Assembly (NCBI GenBank): GCA_049841155.1
Contig: JASGHI010000003.1
Coordinates: 1 to 64,000 of the forward strand
Length of the DNA: 64,000 bases
Source: ZC4RG30 sp049841155
Lineage (GTDB): Bacteria > Pseudomonadota > Gammaproteobacteria > Steroidobacterales > Steroidobacteraceae
Direction: 5' to 3'
Shown: positions 31,283 to 40,454 of the stretch, one piece after another
Layout: the number at the start of each line of letters is the position of its first letter
Position numbering within the stretch: the stretch's first letter is position 1
Program-made: the position numbers and the translations under genes
The notes under the pieces: model-generated
Seen by the model: the letters and a program-made list of their open reading frames with translations, nothing else
Databases searched by the model: none
What the model was told of the DNA's origin: nothing

Positions 31283-32341
31283 ATGAAAGGCAGAGGCGCG
31301 CTTTCCAATCCGGCCAGCCGCTTTGCGCACCGCCATGCGGTGTCCGAGGACGATGGCTGGTATCAGGAGGCGCCCGCCGGGCGCGTGCTCACGGAGCTGC
31401 GGGTGGATGCCAGCCGCAATGTCATCACGCGAAATGATTCGCCCGACATTCCCTTCGAGCAATCGATCAATCCCTACCGCGGGTGCGAACACGGCTGCGT
31501 GTTCTGCTATGCGCGCCCCACGCATGCCTGGCTGGATCTTTCGCCGGGGCTGGATTTCGAGACCCGGCTGGTCGTGAAGCCCGATGCCGCGCGGCTGCTG
31601 CGTGCGGAGCTGGCGCGTCCCGGTTATCGCTGCCGGCACATCATGCTGGGTTCGAACACCGATCCCTACCAGCCGGTGGAGCGCGAGCTGGGCGTCACGC
31701 GCTCGCTGCTCGAGGTGCTGGCCGAGACCTGTCACCCCGTCGCCATTACCACGCGCAGTGCGCTGGTGCTGCGCGACCTGGATCTGCTCGGTCCCATGGG
31801 CAGGGCGGGGCTCGCCATGGTCTATGTGAGCATCACGACCTTCGATGCGGACCTCAAGCGGCGTCTGGAACCGCGTTCGGCCAGTTCCACGGCGCGCCTG
31901 CAGGTCATGAAGGAGCTCGCCGCGGCCGGCATTCCTGTTGGGGTGATGGCGGCGCCGATGATTCCCGCGGTCAACGATTCGGAGCTCGAAGACATTCTCG
32001 CGCGCTCCGCGGAGGCCGGAGCCACACGCGCCGGCTACACGCTGCTGCGCCTGCCGCTGGAAGTGGCGGCGCTGTTTCGCGAGTGGCTGCAGGAGCATCT
32101 GCCGGACCGCGCGGCGCATGTGATGTCGCTGCTGCAGGCGGCGCGCGGTGGCCGCGACAATGATCCGGCCTTCGGGCGGCGCATGAGGGGGCAGGGCGCG
32201 TGGGCGCAGCTGCTGGGTGACCGTTTCCACCTGGCCTGCCGTCGCCACGGCCTTGCCCGCGAGCGGGAACCACGGCTGGACGCCAGCCAGTTCCGCCCGC
32301 CCGCATCACGCACCGATGGCCAGCTGGAGCTGGGCTGGTAG
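31283..32341 (+). CDS. PA0069-family radical SAM protein
   Basis: A 352-residue radical SAM enzyme. The 4Fe-4S ligands appear as C-x3-C-x2-C in YRGCEHGCVFCYARPTH (residues about 70-86), with the SAM-site MLGSNTDPYQPVE downstream. The opening NVITRNDSPDIPFEQSINPY is characteristic of the PA0069/Rv2578c group, distantly related to spore photoproduct lyase-like repair enzymes. The overlapping LexA box implies DNA-damage induction, and the Pseudomonas homolog has been listed in the LexA regulon (recollection). Function is not established. Confidence 0.88.
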   Translation: MKGRGALSNPASRFAHRHAVSEDDGWYQEAPAGRVLTELRVDASRNVITRNDSPDIPFEQSINPYRGCEHGCVFCYARPTHAWLDLSPGLDFETRLVVKPDAARLLRAELARPGYRCRHIMLGSNTDPYQPVERELGVTRSLLEVLAETCHPVAITTRSALVLRDLDLLGPMGRAGLAMVYVSITTFDADLKRRLEPRSASSTARLQVMKELAAAGIPVGVMAAPMIPAVNDSELEDILARSAEAGATRAGYTLLRLPLEVAALFREWLQEHLPDRAAHVMSLLQAARGGRDNDPAFGRRMRGQGAWAQLLGDRFHLACRRHGLAREREPRLDASQFRPPASRTDGQLELGW

Positions 32342-32373
32342 TCCCTGACGTCCGGCTTGCAGCGCGGGTTGCG

Positions 32374-33531
32374 TCAGATCTTCCGCGTACGCCCTGCCTG
32401 GTAGCCGCACAGCCCCTGCAGCAGGCCCAGCAGCGCAAGACCCGACAGCACCAGGGACCAGCCGCCGCTGCTGTCATGCAGGTAGCCGAAGACCACGGGG
32501 CCGAAGGCGGCGAGCAGGTAACCCAGGCCCTGCATCATCAGTGACAGCGCGGCGGCAGTCTGTGCCGTGCTGGCACGCAGCCCCACGAAAGATAGCGCCA
32601 GGATCAGGCAGGGGCCGGTGCCGATGCCGAGCACCGCCATCCACAGCAGCGCCGCCGAGGGTGCCAGCAGCAGGCCGAGGTTGCCTGCCGTCGCGAACAG
32701 CGACGTGATCAGGGCCAGCAGGCGTTGATCCCTCAGGCGCCGGATGAGCATGGGAATCGCAAGTCCCGCCGCGATGCCCACGAACTGGTACAGCGTGAGC
32801 ATCCATCCTGCGGCAGTGAGCGAGAACCCGGCCTCGCTGAGGATGGCCGGATACCACGTGACGATGGTATAGAAGATCGCCGATTGCAGACCCATGAAGG
32901 CGGTGATCTGCCAGCCAAGGCTGGTGCGCCACACGCGCCGCGGGGCCGGCTGCCGCGCCGGATCGTCCGAGTGGGCGACGGGGCGCAGATGCGGCAGCCA
33001 CAGCAGGATGGCCAGCAGCGCCAGCAGTGACCAGCACCCCAGCGAGCCGCGCCAGTCCCCCGGCAGCACGCGCGCCAGCGGCACCGAGACGCCCGAGGCC
33101 AGGCCCGCGAAAGCGCCCAGCACCGTGGCGTAGGCCGTGGTGACTGTGGCGATGCGATCGGGGAAATGCTGCTTGATGAGGACGGGGATCAGCACGTTGG
33201 CCACCGCAATGCCCGAAGCCAGCACGACGGTCCCGGCGAACAGCGCGCCGATGCTGCCTTCGGAGCGCAGCAGCGTGCCGACGCCGAGCGTGATGAGCGC
33301 CACCAGCGTCAGGCGTTCGGCACCGTGCCGGTCCGCGAGCCCTGCCAGGGGTGCTGCGGCGGCGAATATCAGCAGCGGCAGGCTGTTGAGCAGCCCCGCG
33401 GCGGTGGCTGACAGCGACAGCTGCTGCTGGATTTCCAGCAGCAGCGGCCCCACGCCCGTCAGCGAGGGCCGCAGGTTGGCCGCGACCAGCAGCAGCGCGA
33501 CGAGAAAGCCCAGCGGCCGGGAGGAATGCAT
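32374..33531 (-). CDS. CynX/NimT-family MFS transporter
   Basis: A 385-residue, 12-segment carrier. The N-terminal LVAANLRPSLTGVGPLLLEI is the hallmark of the CynX/NimT (cyanate, 2-nitroimidazole) group, and LAGLADRHGAERLTL is its loop 2-3 motif. The start at 33531 is taken at MHSSRPLGF; the longer upstream frame would run into the divergent regulator gene. It may be controlled by the adjacent Rrf2-type regulator. Substrate unknown. Confidence 0.85.
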   Translation of the reverse strand: MHSSRPLGFLVALLLVAANLRPSLTGVGPLLLEIQQQLSLSATAAGLLNSLPLLIFAAAAPLAGLADRHGAERLTLVALITLGVGTLLRSEGSIGALFAGTVVLASGIAVANVLIPVLIKQHFPDRIATVTTAYATVLGAFAGLASGVSVPLARVLPGDWRGSLGCWSLLALLAILLWLPHLRPVAHSDDPARQPAPRRVWRTSLGWQITAFMGLQSAIFYTIVTWYPAILSEAGFSLTAAGWMLTLYQFVGIAAGLAIPMLIRRLRDQRLLALITSLFATAGNLGLLLAPSAALLWMAVLGIGTGPCLILALSFVGLRASTAQTAAALSLMMQGLGYLLAAFGPVVFGYLHDSSGGWSLVLSGLALLGLLQGLCGYQAGRTRKI

Positions 33532-33617
33532 GGCGCATTGTCCGGCAATACGGCATGCGGTGACAGGGTCTTCATGATGTACATTCACAATGGGGTTTGT
33601 GTGACAGGAGCCCGGCC

Positions 33618-34076
33618 GTGCGCTTGACGATGATGACCGACTACGCGTTGCGTCTGCTGATGCATGTCGCGCAACACCCGGATCGGGTGTGCACCATTGC
33701 CGAGGTGGCCGACGTCTACGGCATTTCCAAGGCGCACCTGATGAAGGTGACGCATCAGCTCGGACAGACCGGCTGGCTGGAGACCCTGCGCGGCAAGGGC
33801 GGCGGCATGCGCCTGGCACATGCGCCACGCGACATCAACCTCGGCAAGGTAGTGCGCAGCATCGAACCGGATCTGGCGATCGTCGAATGCTTTTCGGCGG
33901 ACAATCACTGTGTACTCACGGGCAACTGCCGCCTGGCCTTCCTGCTCGGCGGCGCGCTGCGCAGCTTCATGGACCACCTGGATGGCTACACGCTGGCGGA
34001 TCTGCTGCCGGGCAGCGACGTGCCGGTGCTGCCGAAGGTACGGGGCCGGCACAGCGCGTCGCTTGGCGGGCGCTGA
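33618..34076 (+). CDS. nsrR: Rrf2-family NO-sensing repressor (NsrR-like)
   Basis: A 152-residue winged-helix regulator: MTDYALRLLMHVAQHPDRVCTI, then the recognition region ISKAHLMKVTHQLGQTGWLETLRGKGGGMRL. Three cysteines in VECFSADNHCVLTGNCRL match the Fe-S ligands of NsrR, which derepresses NO-detoxification genes. It starts with GTG (33618). Divergent from the MFS gene over 86 bp; the half-site-like tGATGTACATT near 33575 could be an operator, but this is weak. No hmp or nor gene is in the window. Confidence 0.85.
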   Translation: MRLTMMTDYALRLLMHVAQHPDRVCTIAEVADVYGISKAHLMKVTHQLGQTGWLETLRGKGGGMRLAHAPRDINLGKVVRSIEPDLAIVECFSADNHCVLTGNCRLAFLLGGALRSFMDHLDGYTLADLLPGSDVPVLPKVRGRHSASLGGR

Positions 34077-34167
34077 AGCACCGCGAATCCATTGATTACC
34101 CGGGCGCCGCCTTCCACAAGGTGGATGGCGATGCGATGAGGCGGTAACCGACGGACTTTCCCCGTCA

Positions 34168-34184
34168 GGTGCGTCCAACGCACC
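34168..34184. repeat. Short inverted repeat before the arn operon
   Basis: GGTGCGT-CCA-ACGCACC is a perfect 7-bp inverted repeat with a 3-base loop, 58 bp upstream of arnT and 92 bp past the regulator gene. No T-run follows, so it could be an operator for arn or part of a weak terminator. No clear PmrA or PhoP box was seen. Confidence 0.35.
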
Positions 34185-34241
34185 ACTGATGGTTGGATAT
34201 CGCGCGATGACAGCCTGTTTCCGGCGCCGGGAAACCGCATC

Positions 34242-35891
34242 TTGACCGGGGTTGCGGCAGTGCCCGTGTGGCGTTCGCCGGCGCCCTGGATTCTCCTCGC
34301 CGCTTTCGTGCTGGTGTGGTTTGCCTCTATCGGGATCCATCCGCCGATGGATCCGGACGAGGGCCGGTATGGCGAAATCCCGCGCGAGATGTACGTGACC
34401 GGAGACTGGGTCACGCCGCGGCTGAACGAGCTGAAGTATTTCGAGAAACCGCCGCTGCAGTACTGGGCAACGGCCGCGTTCTATCATCTCGCGGGCGTGT
34501 CGATCGCGAGCTCGCGCCTCTGGGCCGTGACCACCGGCTGTCTCGGTGTGCTGCTGATGGCGGCGCTGGCGCTGCGGCTTTGGGACCGCCGCACTGCACT
34601 GCTTGCGGCGGCCGTGCAGGCAGGAGCGCTGCTGTATGCGCTGATCGGCCATATCAACCTGCTGGACATGGGTTTTGCTTTCTGCCTGCAGCTGGCGCTC
34701 GCGGGCATGCTGCTGTTGCTTGACGTATCCGGGCCGCGCCGGCAACGCGCCGGCACCTGGTTGCTGGCTGTCGGCGTGGCGCTGGCTTTTCTTTCCAAAG
34801 GCCTGGCCGGCGTGCTGATCCCGGGGGCGGTAGGGTTCATCTATCTGCTGGTCAGCGGCGACTGGAAACTGCTGCTGCGGGCGCGGCCATGGCTGGTCGT
34901 GCTGGTGCTGGCCGTTGCAGCCGGTCCCTGGATCTATGCAGTGTCGCGGCGCAACCCGGAGTTCATGCACTTCTTTTTTGTGCATGAGCACTTCGACCGC
35001 TTCCTCACACGCGTGCATGCCCGCTACCAGCCGCCCACCTACTTCCTGCCGGTGCTTGCCGTGGGGTTCATGCCCTGGACACCGTTGCTGCCCACGATGG
35101 CGGCGGATGCCTGGCGCGCCTGGCGTGCCGGCGAGCGCGTCACGCAGCTGCTGGTGATCTGGGTGGGGTTCGTGTTCCTGTTTTTCAGCTTCTCCCAGTC
35201 GAAGCTCATTCCCTACATCCTGCCCATCGTGCCGGCGCTGGCGCTGCTGGCAGGTCGGGCGCTGCATGCACGGGAGGGCCGGGCGGTGGTCACGCTTGCC
35301 ACGGCTGCCGGTGGCTGGTTGCTGCTCGCCGCCGGATCGACCGTGGCACTGAACTGGCCGGAAGGTGGCGAGATCTTGCGGGGCAGGGCAGGAGAGGCTG
35401 CGGCCTGGATCGTGGCGGCCCTGTGGCTGGTCGGCGTGCTGACCGCGGCCAGTGCCATCGTGGCCCGGTACGGCCGGCCGCAGGTCGCGGTCTGCTCGGC
35501 GGCATTTGCGACCATGGTTTTTGCGGCAGCCCTGCTGTGGGCGGCCCAATGGATCCCCAACCGGCTGGACCAGAATCTCCTCATCCACGAGGCGCACGAC
35601 CACCTCACCGACCGCACCCGTCTTTTCTGTGTCGACCTCTATCTGCAGGCGGCACCGTTTGAATTCCGGCGTCCCTGCCAGCTGGTGCGCTATCGGGGGG
35701 AACTGGATTTCGGCCTGTCGCAGGAGCCATGGAAGTGGACCGCGGATCTGCCGCAGTTCGTACGCGACTGGTCCGCGCAGCAGGACGCCATCGCGTTCAT
35801 GCCGCCGGCGACCTATGCCGCGCTGAAGCAGATGGACCTGCCCATGGCACAGGTTCATAAGCGCCCCAGCCTGATAGTCATCACCCGCTAG
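34242..35891 (+). CDS. arnT: L-Ara4N lipid A transferase
   Basis: A 549-residue inner-membrane GT83 glycosyltransferase that moves 4-amino-4-deoxy-L-arabinose from undecaprenyl phosphate to lipid A, reducing negative charge and polymyxin binding. The catalytic periplasmic loop holds MDPDEGRYGEIPREM (acidic D-x-D/E), then LNELKYFEKPPLQYWATA, with about 12 membrane segments and a soluble C-terminal part. The start is TTG at 34242; a GTG at 34260 is possible. First gene of an eight-gene operon. Confidence 0.93.
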   Translation: MTGVAAVPVWRSPAPWILLAAFVLVWFASIGIHPPMDPDEGRYGEIPREMYVTGDWVTPRLNELKYFEKPPLQYWATAAFYHLAGVSIASSRLWAVTTGCLGVLLMAALALRLWDRRTALLAAAVQAGALLYALIGHINLLDMGFAFCLQLALAGMLLLLDVSGPRRQRAGTWLLAVGVALAFLSKGLAGVLIPGAVGFIYLLVSGDWKLLLRARPWLVVLVLAVAAGPWIYAVSRRNPEFMHFFFVHEHFDRFLTRVHARYQPPTYFLPVLAVGFMPWTPLLPTMAADAWRAWRAGERVTQLLVIWVGFVFLFFSFSQSKLIPYILPIVPALALLAGRALHAREGRAVVTLATAAGGWLLLAAGSTVALNWPEGGEILRGRAGEAAAWIVAALWLVGVLTAASAIVARYGRPQVAVCSAAFATMVFAAALLWAAQWIPNRLDQNLLIHEAHDHLTDRTRLFCVDLYLQAAPFEFRRPCQLVRYRGELDFGLSQEPWKWTADLPQFVRDWSAQQDAIAFMPPATYAALKQMDLPMAQVHKRPSLIVITR

Positions 35892-35899
35892 CGAGATCC

Positions 35900-36991
35900 A
35901 TGAAAAGAATACTGGTACTCGGCGTCAACGGATTCATCGGCCACCATCTGGTAGCGCGCATCCTTGCGGATACCGATTGGGAAGTGCATGGGATGGACAT
36001 GTACAGCAGCAGCCTGGAGGGGTTGCTGGATCATCCGCGTTTCCATTTCTTCGAAGGCGACATCACGATCAACCGCGAGTGGATCGCCTACCACATCAAG
36101 AAGTGCGACGTGATCCTGCCGCTGGTGGCCATCGCGACGCCGGCCACCTATGTGCGCGAGCCACTGCGCGTGTTCGAACTGGATTTCGAGGCCAACCTGC
36201 CCATCGTTCGCGCGGCCGTGACCTATGGCAAGCGCCTCGTCTTCCCGTCCACTTCCGAAGTCTATGGCATGAGTCCTTCGCCGGCCTTCGATCCGGAAAC
36301 CTCCGAGCTGGTGTATGGGCCGATCTGCAAGCAGCGCTGGATATACGCCTGTTCGAAGCAACTGATGGACCGCGTGATCTATGCCTATGGCTACGAGCGC
36401 GGACTCGACTTCACGCTGTTCCGCCCGTTCAACTGGATCGGAGCCGGGCTCGATTCGATAGATGCCGCCAAGGAGGGCAGCTCGCGCGTGCTGACCCAGT
36501 TTCTCGGGCACATCGTGCGCGGCGAGAACATCAAGCTGGTGGACGGCGGTGGGCAGAAGCGTTCCTTCACCTTCATCGACGACGGCATCGATGCGCTGAT
36601 GGCCATCATCCACAACGCTGATGGCATCGTCAGCGGCAAGATCTACAACATCGGCAATCCGGACAACAACATCTCGGTGCGGGAGCTTGCCCAGCGCATG
36701 CTGGAAATGGCGTCCCGATACCCGGAGTACGCCGAGGCGGCGGCGTGCGTGAAACTGGAGGATTGCGCGGCGTCTGACTACTACGGGGCCGGCTATCAGG
36801 ACGTGCAGAACCGCGTGCCCGATATCGCGACCACGCGCGCGGATCTGCGATGGACACCGCGGACCTCCATGGAGACGGCGCTGCAGCGCATCTTCGATGC
36901 CTATCGGGAGCATGTGCGGGAAGCGCAGCAGCTGCTGGGCAGCATGGACCACAAGGACCGGCGCGCCATCGAGCGCCGCAGGTCGCCGTGA
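35900..36991 (+). CDS. arnA: UDP-glucuronic acid decarboxylase (C-terminal half of ArnA)
   Basis: A 363-residue extended SDR. It has the NAD loop GVNGFIGHHL, STSEVYGM and the Y-x-x-x-K catalytic pair in YACSKQLMDR, then RPFNWIGAGLDSI and RSFTFIDDGIDAL. This equals the dehydrogenase domain of E. coli ArnA, which oxidatively decarboxylates UDP-glucuronate to UDP-Ara4O. Here it is a separate gene; the formyltransferase half is encoded about 2.5 kb downstream. It sits 8 bp after arnT. Confidence 0.93.
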   Translation: MKRILVLGVNGFIGHHLVARILADTDWEVHGMDMYSSSLEGLLDHPRFHFFEGDITINREWIAYHIKKCDVILPLVAIATPATYVREPLRVFELDFEANLPIVRAAVTYGKRLVFPSTSEVYGMSPSPAFDPETSELVYGPICKQRWIYACSKQLMDRVIYAYGYERGLDFTLFRPFNWIGAGLDSIDAAKEGSSRVLTQFLGHIVRGENIKLVDGGGQKRSFTFIDDGIDALMAIIHNADGIVSGKIYNIGNPDNNISVRELAQRMLEMASRYPEYAEAAACVKLEDCAASDYYGAGYQDVQNRVPDIATTRADLRWTPRTSMETALQRIFDAYREHVREAQQLLGSMDHKDRRAIERRRSP

Positions 36992-37007
36992 TGGCTGCGG
37001 TGATGTC

Positions 37008-37376
37008 ATGAAGCTGGCGGACTTCGGGATTCTCTCGGTTGGCGTGGCATTGAATGCCTTCGCGCAGCTCGGCCTCAAGGCGGCGACGCAAGGCACCGGA
37101 CCACTGCGGATGGCGGCAGGCGACTGGGGCAGGCTGTCCGGCCTGCTGGCGGCGCCCGCGCTGTGGGCGGCGCTGACCGCCTATGGCGTGAGCGTCGTGG
37201 TGTGGATCATCGGCCTGTCCCGTGTGCCGGTGAGCCAGGCCTATCCGCTGCTGTCGATGGGGTATGTCCTCAATATCGCGCTGGCGTGGATGCTGCTTGG
37301 GGAAACGCCGACGCTGATGCGCACGGCGGGCACACTGGTGATCGTGGCGGGCGTGGTCATGGTGGCCGGTTCATGA
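37008..37376 (+). CDS. Small EmrE-like Ara4N-phosphoundecaprenol flippase subunit
   Basis: A 122-residue protein with four membrane segments of the SMR/EamA type (ILSVGVALNAFAQLGLKAAT, VSVVVWIIGLSRVPVSQAYPL, LLSMGYVLNIALAWMLLGE, MRTAGTLVIVAGVVMVAG). It corresponds to ArnE/ArnF, which in enterobacteria form a heterodimer to flip undecaprenyl-P-L-Ara4N. Only one such gene is present in this operon, so it may act as a homodimer or pair with a remote partner. The ATG at 37008 is chosen because it begins the first membrane segment; the stop overlaps arnB by 4 bp. Confidence 0.82.
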   Translation: MKLADFGILSVGVALNAFAQLGLKAATQGTGPLRMAAGDWGRLSGLLAAPALWAALTAYGVSVVVWIIGLSRVPVSQAYPLLSMGYVLNIALAWMLLGETPTLMRTAGTLVIVAGVVMVAGS

Positions 37377-38515
37377 AGCCGCTGATCCCCTTCACCCGTC
37401 CCTGCCTCGACGAGGAGACCATCGCCGGGGTGGTCGAAGTGCTGCGTTCCGGTTGGATCACTTCCGGCCCGCAGGTGAAAGCCTTCGAGCGCGAACTGTC
37501 GCAGCATTTCGGCGGCCGGCCGGTGCGCGCGTTCAATTCCGGCACCGCCACGCTGGGAGTGGCGCTGCGGCTCGCCGGCATCGGCGCCGGCGATGAAGTC
37601 ATCACGACGCCGCTATCGTGGGTGGCCACCAGCAATGTGATCCTCGAAGTGGGTGCGCGGCCGCGGTTCGTGGACATCGATCCGGTGACGCGCAACATCG
37701 ACCTGGATGCAGCGGCGGCGGCCGTCGGTCCACATACACGCGCCATCCTGCCGGTGGATCTGGCCGGTCTGCCGGTGGATCGCGACCGACTGTACGCCAT
37801 CGCCCAGCGTCATCGGCTGCGAGTCATCGAGGATTCCGCCCAGGCCATGGGCGCCTCGTGGCTCGGACGGCAGATCGGCGCGTCGGGGGATCTGGTTTCC
37901 TTCAGTTTCCATCCGAACAAGAACATCACCTCCATCGAAGGCGGCTGCCTCGTGATGAACTCGGAGGCCGAGGCGACACTGGCCGAACAGTATCGTCTGC
38001 AGGGTGTGGTGCGCTCCGGCCTGGACGGCATGGAGGTGCAAGTGCTGGGCGGCAAGAGCAATCTGACGGATGTGGCGGCCCGCGTCGGGTTGGGGCAGCT
38101 GCGGCGGCTGGCCGAGTTCACCGCGCGGCGTCGCGCGCTGGCGCGGCAGTACTTCGAACACTTCGATCGCCTGTCGGTCTTCTCCGAATTGCAGCTGGGG
38201 TTGCCGCCACGCGATTTCGAACACAGCAACTGGCACATGTTCCAGGTGGTGCTGCCTGAGGCCCGGCTCACCGAACCGCGAGCGAGCATCATGGCGAGGT
38301 TGCAGGAAGCAGGGGTGGGTACCGGTGTTCACTATCCGGCTATCCATCGCTTCGCGCTGTATCGACGCCTGGGGTGGCAGGACGGGCAGTTTCCGCATGC
38401 GGAATACGCGGGCCGCAACATCCTCACCCTGCCGCTGTTCGTCGGTCTGCAGGATACAGAGGCGGAGTACGTGGTCGAGTCGCTGGCGCGCGTGCTGCAG
38501 GCGGTGCGCGCATGA
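37373..38515 (+). CDS. arnB: UDP-Ara4O aminotransferase
   Basis: A 380-residue PLP enzyme of the DegT/DnrJ/EryC1/StrS family that converts UDP-Ara4O to UDP-Ara4N using glutamate. The PLP Lys is in FSFHPNKNITSIEGG, preceded by VIEDSAQAMGA; FNSGTATLGVAL and TPLSWVATSNVI are cofactor and substrate loops. Full length and coupled by 4-bp overlaps to the flippase gene and arnC. Confidence 0.94.
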   Translation: MKPLIPFTRPCLDEETIAGVVEVLRSGWITSGPQVKAFERELSQHFGGRPVRAFNSGTATLGVALRLAGIGAGDEVITTPLSWVATSNVILEVGARPRFVDIDPVTRNIDLDAAAAAVGPHTRAILPVDLAGLPVDRDRLYAIAQRHRLRVIEDSAQAMGASWLGRQIGASGDLVSFSFHPNKNITSIEGGCLVMNSEAEATLAEQYRLQGVVRSGLDGMEVQVLGGKSNLTDVAARVGLGQLRRLAEFTARRRALARQYFEHFDRLSVFSELQLGLPPRDFEHSNWHMFQVVLPEARLTEPRASIMARLQEAGVGTGVHYPAIHRFALYRRLGWQDGQFPHAEYAGRNILTLPLFVGLQDTEAEYVVESLARVLQAVRA

Positions 38516-39513
38516 GCTCGACCGCAGCGCAATCGCCCGCGTTGTCGGTGGTCATTCCGCTGCTCAACGAGGAGGCTGGTCTGCCGCTGCTGTTCGAGAA
38601 GCTGTATGCAGCTCTCGATGCCCTGCCGCTCTCCTACGAAGTGCTCTTTGTCGATGACGGGAGCACGGATGGGTCGCCGGCGCTGCTGCACCGGCAATAC
38701 GCTGCGCGCCCTGATGTCACCCGGGTCCTGATCCTGGCACGCAATGTCGGACAGCACATGGCGATCCTGGCTGCATTCACGCGTGCGCGCGGCACCTACG
38801 TCGTGACGCTCGACGCGGACATGCAGAACCCTCCCGAGGAGATCACGCGCATCGTGGCGGCAATGGAAGAGGGCGCCGACTATGTGGGTACGGTGCGGGT
38901 GCGGCGCAATGATGCCTGGTGGCGCAGGAAGGCGTCCCGGATGCTCAATGCGCTGCGCAAACGTACCACCCGCATCAGCATCACCGACCAGGGCTGCATG
39001 ATGCGCGGCTACCATCGCCATATCGTCGAGGAGATCAACGAAGGCCGCGAAGTCAGCACCTTCGTGCCGGCACTGGGTTATGCATTGGCCCACAACCCCG
39101 TCGAGATCGACATCTCGCATGCGGAGCGGGCTGCCGGCGAATCGCGCTATTCCCTGTACAAGCTGATCCGTCTGAATTTCGACCTGATGACCGGCTTCTC
39201 GGTTGCGCCGCTGCAGTTCTTTTCCATGACGGGGCTGATCACCGCCGTGATGTCATTGGGCTTCGTGGCTTACCTCGCACTGCGCCGCATCTTCGTGGGT
39301 CCGGAGGTCGAAGGCGTCTTCACGCTGTTCGGCATCACCTTCTTCCTGCTGGGTGTGCTGCTGATGGGCGTGGGGGTGGTCGGCGAATATGTGGGCCGCA
39401 TCTACGAGCAGGTGCGGCAGCGGCCGCGGTTCAGCATCGCCACCGAGCTGGGCGGCGATCCGGCGCCCGCCCGCATCGGGCCGCAGGCATCCACCATGGA
39501 CCTGCCGCGTTGA
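38512..39513 (+). CDS. arnC: Undecaprenyl-phosphate Ara4FN transferase
   Basis: A 333-residue GT2 glycosyltransferase with an N-terminal catalytic domain (SVVIPLLNEE, FVDDGSTDGS, LDADMQNPPEE) and two C-terminal membrane helices (APLQFFSMTGLITAVMSLGF; FLLGVLLMGVGVVGEYVG). It loads the formylated sugar onto undecaprenyl phosphate. The stop overlaps the next gene's TTG start. Confidence 0.94.
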   Translation: MSSTAAQSPALSVVIPLLNEEAGLPLLFEKLYAALDALPLSYEVLFVDDGSTDGSPALLHRQYAARPDVTRVLILARNVGQHMAILAAFTRARGTYVVTLDADMQNPPEEITRIVAAMEEGADYVGTVRVRRNDAWWRRKASRMLNALRKRTTRISITDQGCMMRGYHRHIVEEINEGREVSTFVPALGYALAHNPVEIDISHAERAAGESRYSLYKLIRLNFDLMTGFSVAPLQFFSMTGLITAVMSLGFVAYLALRRIFVGPEVEGVFTLFGITFFLLGVLLMGVGVVGEYVGRIYEQVRQRPRFSIATELGGDPAPARIGPQASTMDLPR

Positions 39514-40442
39514 GTCCGCGCGCAATCGTCTTCGGGTATCACGATGTCGGCGTGCGCTGCCTCGAGGTGCTGCTCTCCGGCGGTGTGGAGATTCCGCTGG
39601 TCGTGACGCACGCCGACGATCCGGCCGAGCAGCGCTGGTTCGCTAGCGTGCGCGAAACGGCCCTCGCGTACGGTCTGGAGACGATCATTCCTGCCACCGT
39701 GGATGAGGAACTGCAGCGGCGCATCGCCGGCCTGGCTCCGGATTTTATCTTTTCGTTCTACTACCGCTCGCTGCTGCCGCTGCCGGTATTGCAGGCGGCC
39801 CGGCGCGGCGCGCTGAACATGCACGGTTCGATGCTGCCCGCATTCCGCGGCCGTGCACCGGTGAACTGGGCTATCCTGAGCGGGGCGACGCACTCCGGCG
39901 CGACGCTGCACCACATGGTGGAGCGCGCCGATGCAGGCGACATCGTCGATCAGCTCGCCGTGCCCATCCTGCAAAACGACGATGCCCGCCAGGTGATGGG
40001 CAAGGTGACCGTGGCAGCGGAAATCGTGCTGGCGCGTTCGCTGCCGAAGCTGATCGACGGCAGTGCCGTGCGCCGGCCCCAGGATCTGTCGGCAGGCAGG
40101 TATTTCGGCCGCCGCGGTCCGCAGGATGGCCTCATCGACTGGTCGCGGTCCGCGCGCTCGATTCACGATCTGGTACGCGCGGTCGCGCCGCCGTTCCCCG
40201 GGGCGTTCGGAGTGATACGGGGCGAACGCTGGAACATCGACCGCACGCGCATGATTGCGCAGCCGGATTTTCCCTCGGGTCCGGCGATGGAGCGGTCGCG
40301 GCTGCAATGCGCTGCCGGACGCTGCTATGTGCACAGCAGCAGTGGTGGTGTGCTGGAGATCCTCGCAGCGCGTTGCGCGGATGCAGAGCGTGATCTTGCG
40401 GATCTCGCCACGCGCCATGACGGCGGCGAGCTGGTGCTGTAG
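39510..40442 (+). CDS. arnA: UDP-Ara4N formyltransferase (N-terminal half of ArnA)
   Basis: A 310-residue methionyl-tRNA formyltransferase-like enzyme. The folate and catalytic motifs are FSFYYRSLLP, LNMHGSMLPAFRGRAPVNWAI (Asn, His) and ERADAGDIVDQ (Asp), as in the first domain of E. coli ArnA. It N-formylates UDP-Ara4N. The TTG start at 39510 overlaps the arnC stop; no ATG or GTG gives the first beta-strand AIVFGYHDVG. Confidence 0.92.
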   Translation: MSPRAIVFGYHDVGVRCLEVLLSGGVEIPLVVTHADDPAEQRWFASVRETALAYGLETIIPATVDEELQRRIAGLAPDFIFSFYYRSLLPLPVLQAARRGALNMHGSMLPAFRGRAPVNWAILSGATHSGATLHHMVERADAGDIVDQLAVPILQNDDARQVMGKVTVAAEIVLARSLPKLIDGSAVRRPQDLSAGRYFGRRGPQDGLIDWSRSARSIHDLVRAVAPPFPGAFGVIRGERWNIDRTRMIAQPDFPSGPAMERSRLQCAAGRCYVHSSSGGVLEILAARCADAERDLADLATRHDGGELVL

Positions 40443-40454
40443 CCACGCCGGCAC

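Noticed and set aside
33575..33600. Possible NsrR operator in the MFS/nsrR spacer
   Set aside because: Only a half-site-like GATGTACATT is present with no matching second half; too weak to list as a feature.
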